Positions 53,694 through 62,840 of a stretch of DNA of 64,000 nucleotides are shown piece by piece. The stretch spans positions 65,039,676 through 65,103,675 of the forward strand of contig CAMGYJ010000006.1 in NCBI GenBank assembly GCA_946122785.1. The letters run 5' to 3'. Every line of letters starts with the position of its first letter. Position 1 is the first letter of the stretch. The position numbers were made by a program, and so were the translations under genes. The stretch comes from Linum tenue. Lineage: Eukaryota > Streptophyta > Magnoliopsida > Malpighiales > Linaceae. The notes below the pieces were generated by a model. The model searched no databases. It worked only from the letters and a program-made list of their open reading frames with translations, and was not told the DNA's origin.

Positions 53694-56344
53694 ATGGACA
53701 ACATCAACACCAACGTCGGCGAGGTTGAGATCGTACAAGACGGAGAAGGTAATGTTTCCCCACTTTCACGTATTTCTTCTGATCCGTCGCTGGAATTGGC
53801 GAATTCCGGCGGCGAGGACGGCGGTGGGTCCGGTGACGGTGGAGTTCCGTCGACGCCGTCGACCAGAGTCGACTCGGATCCTGATTTCGACCTCAGAGAG
53901 ACGGAGGCCGATGAAGATGCAGTGGTGTCCGGGGGCGAGGGACCGAGTACGCGGCCCCAGGGCGTCCTAATAATCAGACGCGACCACGGTGGGATGTCCG
54001 GGATCGCGGAGGGTGCTGGTACTGCGGGCGCGGCAGAGCGTGAATATTCTGACACGGAGTCGGCGCCGATAATCGCCGAGCCCGTCAATGTTGTGCGCGT
54101 AACCGAGGCGATGAGTCGCCTTGGTCCTCGTTGCATGGGCGCGGTCTACACCGTCCTTGATTGGGCGGAGATGTGGGGCGACCAGCCGGCTCCGCATGAC
54201 AACTTATTGCGGGGGCCTGACCACTCTTCAATCTACTCGCGCGAGGACGTTGAAGAAATCGTGCGCGGGTTGGGTCTGCCTCCGCACTGGGAGTACGCGG
54301 TGCCCTCTGTTAGGAGCACAGTTGGTAATTGCCCCCCAGGGTGGTTCGGGGTATATAGCGAGTATTGGGTGATGGGCTTCAAGTTTCCCATCGACCCACT
54401 GCTGTGCGCTTTATACAGGCGGCTCAACTGCTCGGTTGGACGCCTCTCTCCGTCTATCATAATGCACGTCTCGTGCTTGCGCCTTGCCTGTAAGCGGCTT
54501 AACATCCAGCCCACGTACGGGCTGTTCCGAAAATTTTATAAGATCAAGGAGCCCAGCAAGACGAGTGATTGTTTGTCCATCAAGCGGCGCGATAACAGGC
54601 CTGATGGGTTCGTCTACGGCTCCCCCAAGCTTAAGAAGACGTGGTTTGAGCGCTTCTTCTATGTTAAGCCGGTGGCGGGGGAGTGGGCGAGTGAGCACGT
54701 GGATGAGCCCACTGTGTGGAAGAAGGGTAGTACTCAGAAGTTTGAGTCTCGCGTTGGCGCGTATGACGGGCTTGATCATGAGTATCAAGCGTGTTTAGAT
54801 CAGAAGATGAATCTCTATACGCGCGGAGTTCGCGAGGCCATTTTGCAAGAGCTTTTCGCTGATGGTTAGTTGTTTTCCTTTCCCTTTGCATTCTGTCATA
54901 TTTAACCGGTTTCTTACGATATTTTGGTGCAGGTGTCAATTTTGCCGACCTCGCGAGCATGATGTCGGTGGACAACGTTGCAAAGGCGCCCCGAGCCTCT
55001 CGTAAGGGGAAGAAGAAGCAGAAAGAGGGGGCGCAGAGTAGTAATGCGCCAGCTGCCAGCGCCAAGAGGAAGGATCGAGGGCAGCCTAGCAGTGCTCCCG
55101 CGGGTAGCGGGAAGAGGAAGGAGTCGGCGTCGGAGAGGGAGCCGGCTGATGGGAACCCGAAGAAGGTGGCGCGGGTCGTGGAGCCGCAGGCGCGAGTTGT
55201 TACCATGCCGGAGGCGCGCATGCAAGAGGCAAGCCAGCACCCTCTTGTCATCGTCGATCCCGAGGAACGGGTGGGCAACTCCCCGCGTCCGGAAAAGGTG
55301 GTGGCTCCCAGCAACTCTGGGGCCACTGGGCAACTGAAGCTCTCCGACATGTTGGGGGGCGTCCCGGGGGTTGACTATTACCGCGACGTGCGGCTGCACA
55401 CCGGCGCGGCGTGTAATAGTCAAACCGCGCAGGCTGCTTTGCTGGCGGTTGGCCCTGTGCTTAGCATCCCCCCCCCGATTCGAGAAGTCGGATCCTCTTG
55501 TGGACCTGGCTCAGATCCATTGGGCGGTAAGGTTATTCTGTTCTGGCTCACAATTCTTTTGTCTTCTTTTCCTCCTCTTTTTTTTTTTTTTTTAAGTTGT
55601 AAAGTGCCGTTTGTGCAGGGTTTGCTGGCGACTTACCGCGCCCAGCAGGATCGTGCTTCCACGCGCGCGAGGCTGAAGACAGACGAGTCTCGGATTGTGC
55701 AGCTGGAAGGGAAGCTCGCCGGCGCGGAGAGCCGTGCGGAAAAGGCCACCCACGAGGCCAACAAGGCCCTGACTGAGCTGGGCGTATGGCAAAGCCGGCT
55801 TGAGACTGCTGTGGAGGCTGCGAAGGAGCGCGTCCGGACTGAGGAGCGCGACGCCATTAGGGCGCAGCTGCAAACTCAGTTCGCTGAGGAGAAGAAGAAG
55901 CTGGCAGAAGATTTTGAAGAAAAGCTGAAGGAGGCTCGCGAGGACTTGCAAAAGGAGAAGGATGACTTGGTCCAACTCCACAATGTGGCGAGGGCTGAGG
56001 CTGTGCGTGAGGCCCGGGTCGCGGCGATTGGCCAATATAAGTCGTCACAGCCTTTTGGGCGGATTATGGCGGACGCCATGACGAAGGCTGTGATCGCGGT
56101 CGGGAAGAAAGTTCGACCTGAGAACCCCGGTATCAGCTGGGACACTCGCGCGATGGTCGAGCACGTCAAGATGTGGATAAGTCAGAACAAGTCCTTGTCC
56201 GAGTCGGAGTCGGAGGATGACGAGGAGGAGGAGGAAGAGAGCGCGGATGAGGAGGGCGCGGGTAAGGAAGGCTCCGGTGGCACCAAGGATGATGAGCAGG
56301 TCGTCCTAGCGCGGTCCCATACTTATGAAGGAGGGCAAGCGTAG
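53694..56344 (+). CDS. Antisense gene of Tat copy 2: putative gypsy-type transposase-domain protein, spliced, with coiled-coil tail
   Basis: Proposed exons: 53694-54864, 54933-55526, 55619-56344. Introns begin GTTAGT and GTAAGG and end GTGCAG. Exon 1: an acidic Ser/Gly-rich N-terminus, then from about residue 130 a domain resembling PF04195 (putative gypsy-type transposon), with VTEAMSRLGPRCMGAVYTVLDW, NCPPGWFGVYSEYW, FKFPIDPLLCALYRRLNC and FERFFYVKP. Exon 2: basic, Lys/Arg-rich linker. Exon 3: long heptad-like coiled coil (RIVQLEGKLAGAESRAEKAT; KKLAEDFEEKLKEAREDLQ) and a Glu/Asp tail. A run of nine C at 55468-55476 puts the end of exon 2 one base out of frame; DPLVDLAQIHWA reads into exon 3 only in the shifted frame. 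Function unknown. Confidence 0.75.
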
Positions 56345-56893
56345 TTGGTTGGGCGCGTTTGGCGATTGTTGTTCTCTTTTTTTTTTTTTTTTTGATGGCG
56401 TTTTCCTTTGTTCCCCTTAATGACGTAATCCAAATGCACTTTCCTGTTCGCCTTTCGTCTTCGCTCCTTCATTATTGCTATATGTCTTTCGATTTGGTTG
56501 TTGCGCGGGGCTGAATGAGCCATTGCTAATTTTTTGTTCTTTCGAACTGAGTGGGCGCGAATAGTGCTGGACTATTGCTAAGTTTTGTTCCGTGGAACCG
56601 AGCGCAGATAGTGCTGTACTATTGCTAATTTTTTGTTCTTTCGAACTGAGTGGGCGCGAATAGTGCTGGACTATTGCTAAGTTTTGTTCCGTGGAACCGA
56701 GCGCAGATAGTGCTGGACTATTGCTAATTTTTTGTTCTTTCGAACTGAGTGAGCGCGAATAGTGCTGGACTATTGCTAAGTTTTGTTCCGTGGAACCGGG
56801 CGCAGATAGTGCTGGACTATTGCTAAATTTTGTTCTTTTGAACCATGTCTTTTTATTTATTGCGCTAACGCGCTGTTGCGAACGTGGTACACG
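56345..56893. repeat. 99-bp tandem repeat between antisense gene and pol in Tat copy 2
   Basis: Three units starting ATTGCTAATTTTTTGTTCTTTCGAAC at 56522, 56621 and 56720, plus a partial fourth at 56819. Each unit contains two related half-units ending ATAGTGCTG(G/T)ACTATTGCTAA. The region lies where the two convergent genes would end. Before it (56345-56520) is spacer with a T-run. Confidence 0.88.
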
Positions 56894-59800
56894 CTAATCT
56901 GCACGGTGGTATTTCCTTAGATTCTGCGCGTTCCATGTTCTTGGAATCTTGTTGCCCCCCAACTCGCTGAGTTTGAATGTGTTGGCGCTGACTACTTCGC
57001 GGATTAAGTAAGGACCTTCCCATGTCGAGGCGAGTTTCCCGTGCCTGGGGTCGGGGCGGAAGTTCCGCCGTAGTACTTGGTCGCCAAGGATTAGTTTGTG
57101 CGGGACCAGCCTTGCGTTGTGGTATTTGGCTACCTGTTCCTTCATTGCAGCTAGCCTGATGGCTGCCAACTCGCGTCTTTCTTGCGACAACTCGAGCTCT
57201 ACTAGGCGCGCCTCGTCGTTCGCTTCTTCGTTGTACTCAGTGATCCGATAGGTCGGTGTTGTTGTCTCGATGGGGATTACCGCGTCAGTGCCATACGTGA
57301 GAGCGAAAGGGGTTTCGCCCGTTGCCACTTTGTATGTAGTGCGGTGCGCCCATAGCACCGTGTTGAGCTCGTCTGCCCAATTGCCCTTGGCCTCATTCAG
57401 GCGGGTGTGGAGGCCATGCAAGATCGCTTTATTGGAGGATTCCGCTTGGCCGTTTGCTTGGGGGTAAGCCACCGATGCGAATCTTGCAATGGTTCCTACC
57501 CCGTCGCAGAAGTCTATCACTTCCGCGCAATCGAATTGCTTCCCATGATCGAAAATGAGTGCATTTGGGACCCCGAAGCGCGACAAAATGTTGTTGCGCA
57601 AGAAACGCGTTACTTGTTGCGCCGTTATGGATGCCAGCGCTTCGGCCTCGATCCATTTGGTGAAGTAGTCTACTGCCACAATTATGTATTTGCGCTTCCC
57701 TTTTGCCGTTGGGAAGGGGCCCAAGAGATCGACACCCCACTGCGCGAAAGGCCATGGGCTCAAGTTGCCCTGAAGCTCGGTGGCTGGCAAGTGATGTTGG
57801 CGCGCGTTGACTTGGCATTTGTGGCACTGGTCTGCGTAGCTTTTCGTATCCTTCTTGATTCGCGGCCAGTAGTATCCATGCAAGAGGATGGTGCGCTCCA
57901 TGCTGCGTGGTCCCGCATGCATGGCACACAGCCCCTCGTGTAGTTCACGCACTAAGGCGCACGCCTCTTCTTGCCCGATGCATTTGAGGTAGACGCCCGA
58001 GTATGACCTCCGGTATAATTCTCCCTCGATAAGTGTGCAACGGGCCGCCTTTTGCCTTAGAGTCCAAGCTAGCTTGGGGTCTTCTAGTGCCGTCCCATCC
58101 TGGAGGTACTTCATAATCGGGTGTCTCCAGTCCTCGCTTGACATGAGCTGGGTTGTGTTGACTGCTACCTCGGGGGAGGTATCTTTTTCTTCTTTTTGGA
58201 CGGACACAAGACGCGTGGATTCGAAGTCTGTAGCCGTTGCTAACTTGGATAATGCGTCAGCGTGCGCATTCTCCTCCCTTGGTATTTGCGCATATGTTAC
58301 TGCTTCGAATGTTGTGGCTCTCAGCTTAACGCGCTCCATGTAATGCGCCAGTGTGTCCTCCTTGGCGTCGAACGCACCATTCAGCTGATTGACCGCCAGG
58401 GAGGAGTCAGAGAGTACCCGTATCGTTCTTGCTCCCAAGTCGTGAGCGGCCGTCATCCCCGCCAAGATGGCCTCGTACTCCGCGGCGTTGTTTGTTTTCA
58501 ACGCCCTGAACCTGATTGTGATTTCATGCATCACGCCGGCAGGTGTGCGCACCACCACCCCTGCTCCGGCGCCATGTTTGCTCGCCGCTCCATCGACGTA
58601 GACTTCCCAAACGCCCTCCGGCGTTGTTTCGAGGGTTACCCCTTCTGCGATGAAGTCCGCTAAGATTTGGGCCTTTATTGCTGGCCTTGGCGCGTATTGA
58701 ATATCGTATTCCGACAGTTCCACCGCCCATTTGACCATGCGCCCCGACACCTCCATTGAAGTCAGAATCTTTTTTAGTGGGAGGTTCGTCAGGACGGTGA
58801 TTTGGTGTGCTTGGAAGTACGGGCGCAGCTTCTGTGAAGCGCTTACTAGTGCCAAGGCAGCCTTCTCGATCGGGGAATATCTTGTTTCCGCGCTGACGAG
58901 AGTGCGCGAGGTGTAATACACCGGTTGCTCGGTTTTTCCATCTCTTCGGGATATCAGCACTGCACTCACGGCCCTTGTCGACATAGCGAGATACAAGAAA
59001 AGTTTTTCATTGAGCTTGGGGGCAGTCAGTACAGGGGGGGATACAAGATATGCCTTTAGTTCTTGGAATGCTGTTTCGCATTCTGTAGACCATGTGAAGC
59101 GTGTCCCGTTCTTGAGTGTCTGGAAGAAGGGCGCACATTTGTCAGCGGACCTTGGTATAAATCTCCCCAGTGCCGCTATCTTGCCATTCAGAGATTGGAT
59201 TTCCAACGCGTTCCGAGGCGCCCGTAGTTGTTGGACCGCGGTGATTTGCTTTGGGTCGACCTCTATGCCGCGCCTAGTTATCATGAACCCAAGAAATTTC
59301 CCCGCTTCCGCTCCAAAAATGCACTTGAGTGGGTTGAGGCGGTGGCTGTGCTTGCGGAGGGCTTCGAAAGTCTCGCGCAGGTCCTCCAGGTGTGACTTGC
59401 CCGCCTTCGTTTTGACAATGAGGTCGTCCACATACGCCTCGATGTTCCGCCCGATCTGTCGCGAGAAAACAGTGTCAATCATTCTCTGGTATGTCGCGCC
59501 CGCGTTTTTCAATCCGAACGGCATCCCTACGAAGCAAAAGTTCCCGAACGGTGTCATGAACGCCGTTTTTTCTTCGTCTTCCACGGACATCGGGATTTGG
59601 TGGTATCCTGAGAACATGTCTAGGAAAGACAATGTCTCATGGTCGGCAGTTGCGTCGATCAGCTGGTCGATGCGTGGTAGGGGATAAGGGTCTCCCGGGC
59701 ATACTTTGTTGATCGTGGTGTAGTCGGCGCACATCCGCCAGGCTCCTGACGATTTTTTGACTAAGACCACGTTTGCCAGCCACTTTGGATACTTCACGGG

Positions 59801-60250
59801 GCGGATCAATCCGGCTGCTAGTAGGCGCGCCACCTCTTCTTCTATCGCCTTCAGCTTATCGCCGGTGAAGATCCTCCGCCCTTGTTGCCTTGGCTCCGCG
59901 TTGGCTGGGACCGCGAGGCTGTGTTGAGCTACTTCTCTGGGCACCCCTGGCATGTCCTCTGTGCACCACGCGAACAGCTCCTTGTATTCTTTCAGCAACG
60001 TCACGAGTGGTTCGATTGCGTCGCTGCCGACGTGAGTGGAGATGCGTATCTTCCTAGTCGGCTCGGCGGAGTCCAGCGCGACCTCGAAATCGGAGTCCAT
60101 GGACTCCAGTCGGGGTTCTTCGGCTCTTGTGTCGACTATGTTGGTTTGACGCGCCACAACGCGGTCTTCCCATGTCGTTCCCCGTGCTTCCCCAACTCCT
60201 CTCTGTGTTGGGAACTTGAGCTTCTGGTGGCACGTCGACGGGAGGGCCAT
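56894..60250 (-). CDS. pol of Tat copy 2: reverse transcriptase, two RNase H, integrase
   Basis: 1118 codons open from ATG 60250, although this ATG lies within the conserved protein: the frame originally continued from gag-protease and was cut off by a one-base deletion near 60266. Domains: reverse transcriptase (residues about 130-320; FSGYHQIPM, FVGMPFGLKNA, catalytic YVDD at about 273-276), first RNase H (about 415-500; YYTSRTL, TRYSPIEKAALAL), second archaeal-type RNase H (about 548-680; YVDGAASKHGAGAG, NNAAEYEA), integrase zinc finger (HGYYWPRIKK...CHKCQ) and core (VAVDYFTKW, IFDHGKQF, YPQANGQAESS), and a C-terminal domain with LGDQVLRRNF. Catalytic motifs look intact. The second RNase H is typical of the Tat lineage. 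Confidence 0.92.
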   Translation of the reverse strand: MALPSTCHQKLKFPTQRGVGEARGTTWEDRVVARQTNIVDTRAEEPRLESMDSDFEVALDSAEPTRKIRISTHVGSDAIEPLVTLLKEYKELFAWCTEDMPGVPREVAQHSLAVPANAEPRQQGRRIFTGDKLKAIEEEVARLLAAGLIRPVKYPKWLANVVLVKKSSGAWRMCADYTTINKVCPGDPYPLPRIDQLIDATADHETLSFLDMFSGYHQIPMSVEDEEKTAFMTPFGNFCFVGMPFGLKNAGATYQRMIDTVFSRQIGRNIEAYVDDLIVKTKAGKSHLEDLRETFEALRKHSHRLNPLKCIFGAEAGKFLGFMITRRGIEVDPKQITAVQQLRAPRNALEIQSLNGKIAALGRFIPRSADKCAPFFQTLKNGTRFTWSTECETAFQELKAYLVSPPVLTAPKLNEKLFLYLAMSTRAVSAVLISRRDGKTEQPVYYTSRTLVSAETRYSPIEKAALALVSASQKLRPYFQAHQITVLTNLPLKKILTSMEVSGRMVKWAVELSEYDIQYAPRPAIKAQILADFIAEGVTLETTPEGVWEVYVDGAASKHGAGAGVVVRTPAGVMHEITIRFRALKTNNAAEYEAILAGMTAAHDLGARTIRVLSDSSLAVNQLNGAFDAKEDTLAHYMERVKLRATTFEAVTYAQIPREENAHADALSKLATATDFESTRLVSVQKEEKDTSPEVAVNTTQLMSSEDWRHPIMKYLQDGTALEDPKLAWTLRQKAARCTLIEGELYRRSYSGVYLKCIGQEEACALVRELHEGLCAMHAGPRSMERTILLHGYYWPRIKKDTKSYADQCHKCQVNARQHHLPATELQGNLSPWPFAQWGVDLLGPFPTAKGKRKYIIVAVDYFTKWIEAEALASITAQQVTRFLRNNILSRFGVPNALIFDHGKQFDCAEVIDFCDGVGTIARFASVAYPQANGQAESSNKAILHGLHTRLNEAKGNWADELNTVLWAHRTTYKVATGETPFALTYGTDAVIPIETTTPTYRITEYNEEANDEARLVELELSQERRELAAIRLAAMKEQVAKYHNARLVPHKLILGDQVLRRNFRPDPRHGKLASTWEGPYLIREVVSANTFKLSELGGNKIPRTWNAQNLRKYHRAD

Positions 60251-62178
60251 GAACTTCGCAAGGAAGGTCGGCCCAAGATGCCGTTGTGCGCCGATTCACA
60301 ATTGACGATTGTGAACTCTACTTGCTTGGAGACGCGCGGTTCCTGGTCGCCGATTACCACTGGGAGGGTGACCACCCCAATCACCGGGACTTTGGTTCCG
60401 GAGAAACCGACCAGGTTGCCTTGCGCGCGCCTGATTAGGCGCGGGTCGATGTCCATTTTGTTAATGGTGCTCTGGAAGAGGATGTCAGCCGCACTACCCC
60501 CATCTATCAGGAGACGGTGGGTCTTGCAGGCGGCAATCAGCGCGGTCACGATGAGTGGCTCCTCTGACGGGACTCCTTGTGGGAACTCCGCGTCATCAAA
60601 GCTCAGATTGAACTTTGTCGGGGCGTCGACAGCCGCGCACTCCATTGCGCGCTCACGCTTGGTTTTTTTCTTGGGGCGATCTCCTTCAACCGTTACCACC
60701 CCGATTTCTTTGCGCACTACGTACGCACCTGTGTCGTCGTCGTAATCGGCTTGTGGGGGTGGGGGCGGGTGCTGCGGGGCCTCAACCTGCTCTTTCTTCA
60801 CGTGAATGAACTCGGTTAGTAATCCTCGTCGTACGAGGCCCTCTATTTCGTACCGTAGCTCTCGGCAGTCTTCCATCTGGTGCCCCGTTGCCCTGTGGAA
60901 TTCACAATGCCTGTTTGGATTGCGCATGTGTGGTTGGGACTTCAATGGGGCAGGCCAATTGAGCTTGTAGCCTTTCTCGCGGAGGACGTGGAACACGTTC
61001 CTCACGGAGTCGTTAAGGGGAGTGTAGGCATTGGACGCGCGCCTGTCTGGCGATCGCCCGCGATGCGCCTGCTCTGGTGGGGGAGGAGGGTTGCGCTTCG
61101 GGCCACTGTGCATCTGTAGCAATTGGTCTCGTGGAATTGGGGTTGGAGGCTGTCGACGCGCCAGTTCCTCTCGCGGCATTTTTGCTGGTTCGAAGCGTCT
61201 GACGGATCCCGCCCCCAGGGTCTCTTCTAACGTGATTGCCTTTTCAATCTTCATTTCCAACTCTGTTGACAGCGTGACGGGCCTTTTTGCTAACGCCCGC
61301 TTGAGCTCCATGTTGTTGGTGGCATCCATGAGGTGATGGGCGGCGGTTTCGGGGGTAAGGTCGCGGACGGCCATCGCTACCCTGGACCATCTGGCGTAGA
61401 AGGCTCTCAAGCTTTCTCCGTCTTTTTGTCTGATATCTATCAGGGCCTTGAGGTGGAGAGGGCGCCGCTTCTGGGACGCGAACTTTGTTGTGAACAGAAG
61501 TATGAACTCTTCGAACGAGCGGATGATTCCGTTCGAGAGGCGGTTGTACCAGTCGAGGCATATTCCCGAAAAGGTTGACGGGAAGGTTCTGCACAGCGCC
61601 GCATTCGAGTTTGTTTGGAGTTGCATGCGCAAGCAGAAGGTGCTCACGTGGTCTTCTGGGTCGGTCGTGCCATTGTATGTTGGGAGGGTGGGTGGCGCTC
61701 CGCTTAGGTGCTCCGCCATAATTTGTGCGCTCAACGGCTGGTGGAGAACCTTCTTGGGCGGGTTAGGTCGGTATTGCGGAGACAGGTGTTGCTCCAAGAA
61801 GCTGAGGTCCGCCCGCCCTGGTAGTTCAATTCCCTGCGTTTCTCCCGCGGGGAATTCCGCTGGCGCGTGTCGTGGTGGTTGGGCGGTTCCGGACGCTTCT
61901 CCCACGGCTTGTTGAGGCGCTACCGCCGTTGCCTCTGCTGTTGGCGCGGCCTCCCTGCTCATCATGAGCGCGATGACTTGGCTCATTTGCTTCTGCATGT
62001 CGGCTATGACGTTGTTTTGCTTTGTCACTAGCTCCCTCATTTCTTTGGCTGTCAGTTCGGGCTCTTCTTCTTCAATAAGCACCGCGTTGAGGTTGCTGGC
62101 TTCTGCGAACGCCCTTGGGTCGGTCATCGCCTTGATGGGCGTTGCCTCGTCAGGTTGATCGTGGTTGCGTTCTGCCAT
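60136..62178 (-). CDS. gag-protease of Tat copy 2
   Basis: Starts at ATG 62178 (MAERNHDQPDEATPIKAMTD), about 50 bases inside the 5' LTR; the frame also runs into the LTR without a better start. Gag: NAVLIEEEEPELTAKEMREL coiled segment, the retrotransposon gag domain (STFCLRMQLQTNSNAALCR; WYNRLSNGIIRSFEEF) and a CCHC-like knuckle, CEFHRATGHQMEDC. The aspartic protease motif is LLIDGGSAADILF, the DGGS form usual in Tat elements. The true frame ends near 60266, where one base is missing compared with copy 1 (in the LGRPF region). The last about 40 codons to 60136 are out-of-frame read-through. Confidence 0.9.
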   Translation of the reverse strand: MAERNHDQPDEATPIKAMTDPRAFAEASNLNAVLIEEEEPELTAKEMRELVTKQNNVIADMQKQMSQVIALMMSREAAPTAEATAVAPQQAVGEASGTAQPPRHAPAEFPAGETQGIELPGRADLSFLEQHLSPQYRPNPPKKVLHQPLSAQIMAEHLSGAPPTLPTYNGTTDPEDHVSTFCLRMQLQTNSNAALCRTFPSTFSGICLDWYNRLSNGIIRSFEEFILLFTTKFASQKRRPLHLKALIDIRQKDGESLRAFYARWSRVAMAVRDLTPETAAHHLMDATNNMELKRALAKRPVTLSTELEMKIEKAITLEETLGAGSVRRFEPAKMPREELARRQPPTPIPRDQLLQMHSGPKRNPPPPPEQAHRGRSPDRRASNAYTPLNDSVRNVFHVLREKGYKLNWPAPLKSQPHMRNPNRHCEFHRATGHQMEDCRELRYEIEGLVRRGLLTEFIHVKKEQVEAPQHPPPPPQADYDDDTGAYVVRKEIGVVTVEGDRPKKKTKRERAMECAAVDAPTKFNLSFDDAEFPQGVPSEEPLIVTALIAACKTHRLLIDGGSAADILFQSTINKMDIDPRLIRRAQGNLVGFSGTKVPVIGVVTLPVVIGDQEPRVSKQVEFTIVNCESAHNGILGRPSLRSSWPSRRRATRSSSSQHREELGKHGERHGKTALWRVKPT

Positions 62179-62208
62179 TGGTGGGTTTTCTTCTGCGCTT
62201 CTTCTTGG

Positions 62209-62227
62209 CCCCACGGTGGGCGCCAAT
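62209..62227 (-). other. Candidate primer-binding site of Tat copy 2
   Basis: Next to the 5' LTR on the minus strand, after the two bases AT, TGGCGCCCACCGTGGGG is the expected place and style of a tRNA primer-binding site, and copy 1 has the same sequence at about 42350-42368. Which tRNA primes it is not assigned. Confidence 0.55.
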
Positions 62228-62835
62228 TGTTTGAACCTAACTGAGTGTAGGAGTGAGATTCGAGTAGGAGTGAGGGTCAAGAAGAAGTGCAAGCAATGGG
62301 TTTGATCGGAAGGTCGGAGACTAGAGAGTTGAAGGAGAACAAGAGAAGGGATATTAGAGAGATAAGTTGTTATTGTAGAGAGAGAGTGGTGAAAAAATGC
62401 GATCCCCTCACCCACCGGAGTAAATGCCATATTTATAGGCTACATGGTGGTGGGTGAGTGGATGGATTACATGATGGGACCTTGACTCTGATGTGACCAC
62501 TGACATGTCGGGGATTTAGGCCATCCCCCTACCTAGGACATGTCAGGGGTGTACCTACGACGGTGTCACTGATCCCGACGTGGCTGACCCTCGGGAAGTG
62601 TGAGTGGAACTCCCTGTGGCTAAGTGGCTTACAACGCGCCTGAGCTTCCGCGCCTTGATGTTTTCCACTCTCGCGCGGCTCGTGAGGAGCTCTGGGTCTT
62701 CGCGCGCTGGTTCCCTGTGCTGGCGCACGCGCAGTAGCGCGCTCTTAAGCCAGCATGCGCGCCTTAGCCCCTCGCGTGCGTCCTCTGTTAGCGTGTCTTG
62801 CCTTGCACAACTAGGTCCGAGTCACATGCCCAACA
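62228..62835 (-). repeat. Right LTR of Tat copy 2 (5' LTR by gag-pol orientation)
   Basis: 608 bp from TGTTTGAACC to GCCCAACA, matching the left LTR except at 62613. It drives gag-pol on the minus strand. TATAAATA lies on the minus strand at 62430-62437, about 400 bases into the LTR, consistent with an LTR promoter. Confidence 0.95.
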
Positions 62836-62840
62836 ATAAC

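Larger units (their letters stand above)
52364..62835 (-). mobile_element. Young Tat-type Ty3/gypsy retrotransposon (copy 2) with antisense gene
   Basis: 10,472 bp between two 608-bp LTRs that differ, by eye, at one position (A at 52749, C at 62613). The flanks ATAAT (52359-52363) and ATAAC (62836-62840) match at 4 of 5 bases. Gag-pol is on the minus strand with a double RNase H (a Tat-lineage trait), and a spliced gene on the plus strand occupies the space between pol and the 3' LTR. The only pol defect found is a one-base deletion near 60266. The near-identical LTRs indicate recent insertion. Confidence 0.95.

Noticed and set aside
53422..53970. 182-codon plus-strand frame upstream of and overlapping the antisense gene
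   Set aside because: Out of frame with the conserved protein and not preserved in the other Tat copy.
54411..55423. Minus-strand frames opposite the antisense gene (for example 54664-55350)
   Set aside because: No similarity to gag-pol or other families; complement of a GC-rich coding exon.
60577..61915. Plus-strand frames over gag-protease of Tat copy 2
   Set aside because: Complement of gag coding sequence without domains of their own.
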